From JALZIF01 sp964584905 (GTDB lineage Bacteria > Gemmatimonadota > Gemmatimonadetes > Gemmatimonadales > Gemmatimonadaceae): a stretch of 7,540 nt of DNA. The stretch covers positions 1 to 7,540 of the forward strand of contig CAZPCC010000088.1 in assembly GCA_964584905.1 (NCBI GenBank), written 5' to 3'. The notes under the pieces were generated by a model that worked only from the letters and a program-made list of their open reading frames with translations, had not been told where the DNA came from and made no database searches. Both the position numbers and the translations under genes were made by a program. Positions 5,709 to 7,540 of this stretch are shown one piece after another. Every line of letters begins with the position of its first letter. The stretch's first letter is position 1.

Positions 5709-6230
5709 TTAATCCGGCTTCGCAAGCGACAGCCAATAGCGCCCGAGTAGCCCCCGGCCTTCCATCTGTTCGCGATCAAGGGCTGCGCGCTGCCATTCGC
5801 TCGAATCGCCTTCACCGACCACGGCCTGTACGGCCAGTAGTCCGGGAACGCGCAGGAGCGCGTCGCCGGCTACCTCGTGATACCACGCCAGCATCCAGCG
5901 CAGCTCCTCGTCGGTCTGATCCGCGCGGCACACCGCGTCCAGCGCGTCGAGTGCGGCACGCGCCTCGATCTCCGGCAGGTCGGCGATCCCGCTGACCACC
6001 GGCGGCTCCACGCCGGAATACCACACCAGAAACACGGCGCGCTTGAGCGCTTCGACGGCGCTCGATTCGTCGTCGAGCAGCGCCAGATACCCCGACAGAA
6101 TCGCCGGATACTCCGCATACAATCCGGCCCGCTCCAGCGCCCTATCGCGCTCTTCGAGGGTGCCGCTCACCTGTGCTACGATGCTCGCGACGCGCGATTC
6201 CCAGGCAGCAAGATCCCGAAGGGTGATCAT
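5709..6230 (-). CDS. Hypothetical soluble, mostly helical protein
   Basis: I do not recognise the family with certainty. The 173-residue product starts MITLRDLAAWESRV and is predicted soluble, acidic and helical, with no signal peptide or membrane segment. Distinctive tracts are LEERDRALERAGLYAEYPA (25-43), FLVWYSGVEPPVVSGI (67-82) and DEELRWMLAWYHEVAG (107-122); Trp and Tyr are frequent. The pattern gives no catalytic motif. ATG 6230 is chosen over the ATG at 6266 because the extra 12 residues (MRRTRRAAYLCR) are basic, unlike the rest, and would leave only 41 bp for the promoter of the divergent tyrosine gene. Neither start has a clear ribosome site. The membrane-protein gene lies 113 bp downstream on the same strand, so the two may be cotranscribed. 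Confidence 0.75.
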   Translation of the reverse strand: MITLRDLAAWESRVASIVAQVSGTLEERDRALERAGLYAEYPAILSGYLALLDDESSAVEALKRAVFLVWYSGVEPPVVSGIADLPEIEARAALDALDAVCRADQTDEELRWMLAWYHEVAGDALLRVPGLLAVQAVVGEGDSSEWQRAALDREQMEGRGLLGRYWLSLAKPD

Positions 6231-6307
6231 GCGGCAAAGATACGCGGCACGCCGGGTTCGACGCACCCGCGTTCACGAGGTATCATGAGCGAACCCAATC
6301 ACGGCTC

Positions 6308-7468
6308 ATGTCCGAACACGACCAACTCACGACGAGCGACGCTACTCCGCGTCCCCTTCCCCTTTTACGCGCGATGGTCGACTCGCTCGACCGCGAGCTA
6401 CTGCAGCTGGCCGCCCGCCGGATGGCGCTCGTGGGCGAGATTGCCGAATTCAAGCGCCGTCACGGCGTGCGCATCCGCGATCCGCGTCGCGAGCGCGAGG
6501 TGCTGGAAGACCGTTGCCGCCGCGCCGAGGCGCTCGGCCTTCCTCGCGACGAGATCGAATCGATCTTTCGACTGCTGTTGCGTGCCAGCCGGGATCATCA
6601 GGCGGCGCTGCGCGCGGATGTGCCTACTGATCTCGAGCCGCGCACCGTAGCCGTAATTGGTGGCAACGGGAGGATGGGCAGCCTGCTCGTCAGGCTGTTC
6701 GGCGACCTGGGTCACCGCGTCATGGTCGCCGATGTCGATACGGGGCTCTCCGCCGCCGAGGCCGCTGCAGGCTCCGATGTCGTGATCGTGAGCGTTCCCA
6801 TCGACGCTACCGAGTCGGTGATCCGCTCGGTGGGCCCGCACGTGCGGCCCGATGGACTGCTCATGGATGTCACCAGCATCAAGACCGCGCCCATTGCAGC
6901 CATGCTCGAGTCCACCAGCGCGAGCGTCGTCGGCACGCACCCCATGTTCGGCCCCGGCGTACACACGCTGCAGGGCCAACGTGTGGTGCTGTGCCGGGCT
7001 CGCGGCGACGCCTGGGCCGATTGGGTCGCCCTGATGCTCGGCGCGCGCGGCCTGACGGTGACGGAAACGACTCCCGAGGCACACGACCGCGCGATGGCCG
7101 TGGTTCAGGTGCTGACTCACGTGCAGACTCAAGTTTTTGGCCTGGCTCTGGCGCGAAGCGGGGTTCCGCTGACGGAAACGCTGCCGTTCACATCGCCTGC
7201 CTATCTACTGGAGCTGTACGTCGCGGCGCGCCACTTCGCGCAGGAGCCGGCGTTGTATGGCCCGATCGAGATGAACAACCCCGACACTGCGAGGGTGACG
7301 GCAGGGCTGTCCGACGCCGCAAGCGAGGTCGCCGAAATACTCGCCAGCGGCGACCGTGCACGCTTCGAAGCGATGTTCCATGAAGTGCGAGACTACTTCG
7401 GTCCGTTCACGGAAGAAGCTCTGACCCAATCTGCCTTCCTGATCGACCGCCTGGTCGAGCGCCTCTGA
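6308..7468 (+). CDS. tyrA: Bifunctional chorismate mutase / prephenate dehydrogenase (T-protein)
   Basis: This 386-residue fusion carries out two steps of tyrosine synthesis: chorismate to prephenate, then NAD-dependent oxidation to 4-hydroxyphenylpyruvate. Residues about 15-100 are an AroQ-type chorismate mutase, with likely active-site residues Arg21, Arg37 or 38, Lys49, Asp58 and Glu62; Gln98 is the candidate for the C-terminal Gln. Residues 111-386 are the dehydrogenase: a Rossmann motif VAVIGGNGRMG (114-124), VVIVSVPIDATESVI (158-172), MDVTSIK (186-192) and GTHPMFGP (209-216), whose His211 matches the catalytic His of E. coli TyrA. The later tracts SPAYLLELYVAARHFAQEPALY and EMNNPDTARV follow E. 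coli TyrA in order, so both domains look functional. Length is close to the E. coli protein (373). ATG 6308 lacks a ribosome site; a GAGG 4 nt before an out-of-frame ATG at 6285 is the only one nearby. The last base of the stop begins a possible next gene. Confidence 0.93.
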   Translation: MSEHDQLTTSDATPRPLPLLRAMVDSLDRELLQLAARRMALVGEIAEFKRRHGVRIRDPRREREVLEDRCRRAEALGLPRDEIESIFRLLLRASRDHQAALRADVPTDLEPRTVAVIGGNGRMGSLLVRLFGDLGHRVMVADVDTGLSAAEAAAGSDVVIVSVPIDATESVIRSVGPHVRPDGLLMDVTSIKTAPIAAMLESTSASVVGTHPMFGPGVHTLQGQRVVLCRARGDAWADWVALMLGARGLTVTETTPEAHDRAMAVVQVLTHVQTQVFGLALARSGVPLTETLPFTSPAYLLELYVAARHFAQEPALYGPIEMNNPDTARVTAGLSDAASEVAEILASGDRARFEAMFHEVRDYFGPFTEEALTQSAFLIDRLVERL

Positions 7469-7540
7469 TGCAGTTCAGATACACTGTTGTCCGACACGCG
7501 AATGGACCCCATCCACCCGCGTCGCGCGGGGGCCCCCCCC
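7468..7540 (+). CDS. Possible start of a further gene, truncated by window end
   Basis: The tyrA stop overlaps an ATG by one base (TGATG), a frequent arrangement for translational coupling. The frame from 7468 (MQFRYTVVRHANG and on) stays open to the end; an alternative ATG lies at 7502 (MDPIHPRRAGAPP). Too little is present to recognise a product. The last bases are GGGGGCCCCCCCC, which could be real or an end artefact. Confidence 0.25.
   Translation, partial: MQFRYTVVRHANGPHPPASRGGPP

Noticed and set aside
6398..7132. 244-codon minus-strand open frame
   Set aside because: It is a His- and Ala-rich antisense shadow of the tyrA gene without any family resemblance.

Overview
The window is high-GC bacterial DNA. 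A MacB/FtsX-type permease of the 'duplicated orphan permease' kind, an NtrC/NtrY-like two-component pair, a 23S-intervening-sequence-type four-helix-bundle gene and a fused chorismate mutase-prephenate dehydrogenase together suggest a soil bacterium such as Gemmatimonadota or Acidobacteriota. That placement is inference; no rRNA or other phylogenetic marker is present.

Layout. Positions 1-948 hold the 3' end of an ABC permease gene. Positions 951-1582 hold an unusual unit: a minus-strand four-helix-bundle gene (1013-1393) bounded by two arrays of the same 7-bp G/C-rich repeat in inverted orientation. The right array runs directly into the REC domain of a sigma-54-dependent response regulator (to 2932), so that gene's native start is obscured. 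A membrane histidine kinase follows (2970-4322). Permease, regulator and kinase look like one operon, possibly an export system under its own two-component control, split by the repeat-bounded unit.

Positions 4323-4800 are non-coding. They hold a G9 tract inside an inverted repeat, a candidate extended -10 promoter and a roughly 180-nt leader with several hairpins upstream of a CspA-family cold-shock gene (4801-5010). That gene ends at a textbook intrinsic terminator (5041-5080).

Two minus-strand genes follow: a DUF2306-like small membrane protein (5101-5595) and an unrecognised soluble helical protein (5709-6230). Divergent from them is a bifunctional chorismate mutase/prephenate dehydrogenase gene for tyrosine synthesis (6308-7468). 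Its stop overlaps an ATG that may begin another gene, cut off at the window end in a G5C8 tract.

The most interesting object is the 951-1582 unit. It resembles the intervening sequences known from 23S rRNA genes (terminal inverted repeats around a four-helix-bundle ORF), but it lies in a protein-coding operon and its termini are heptanucleotide tandem arrays.
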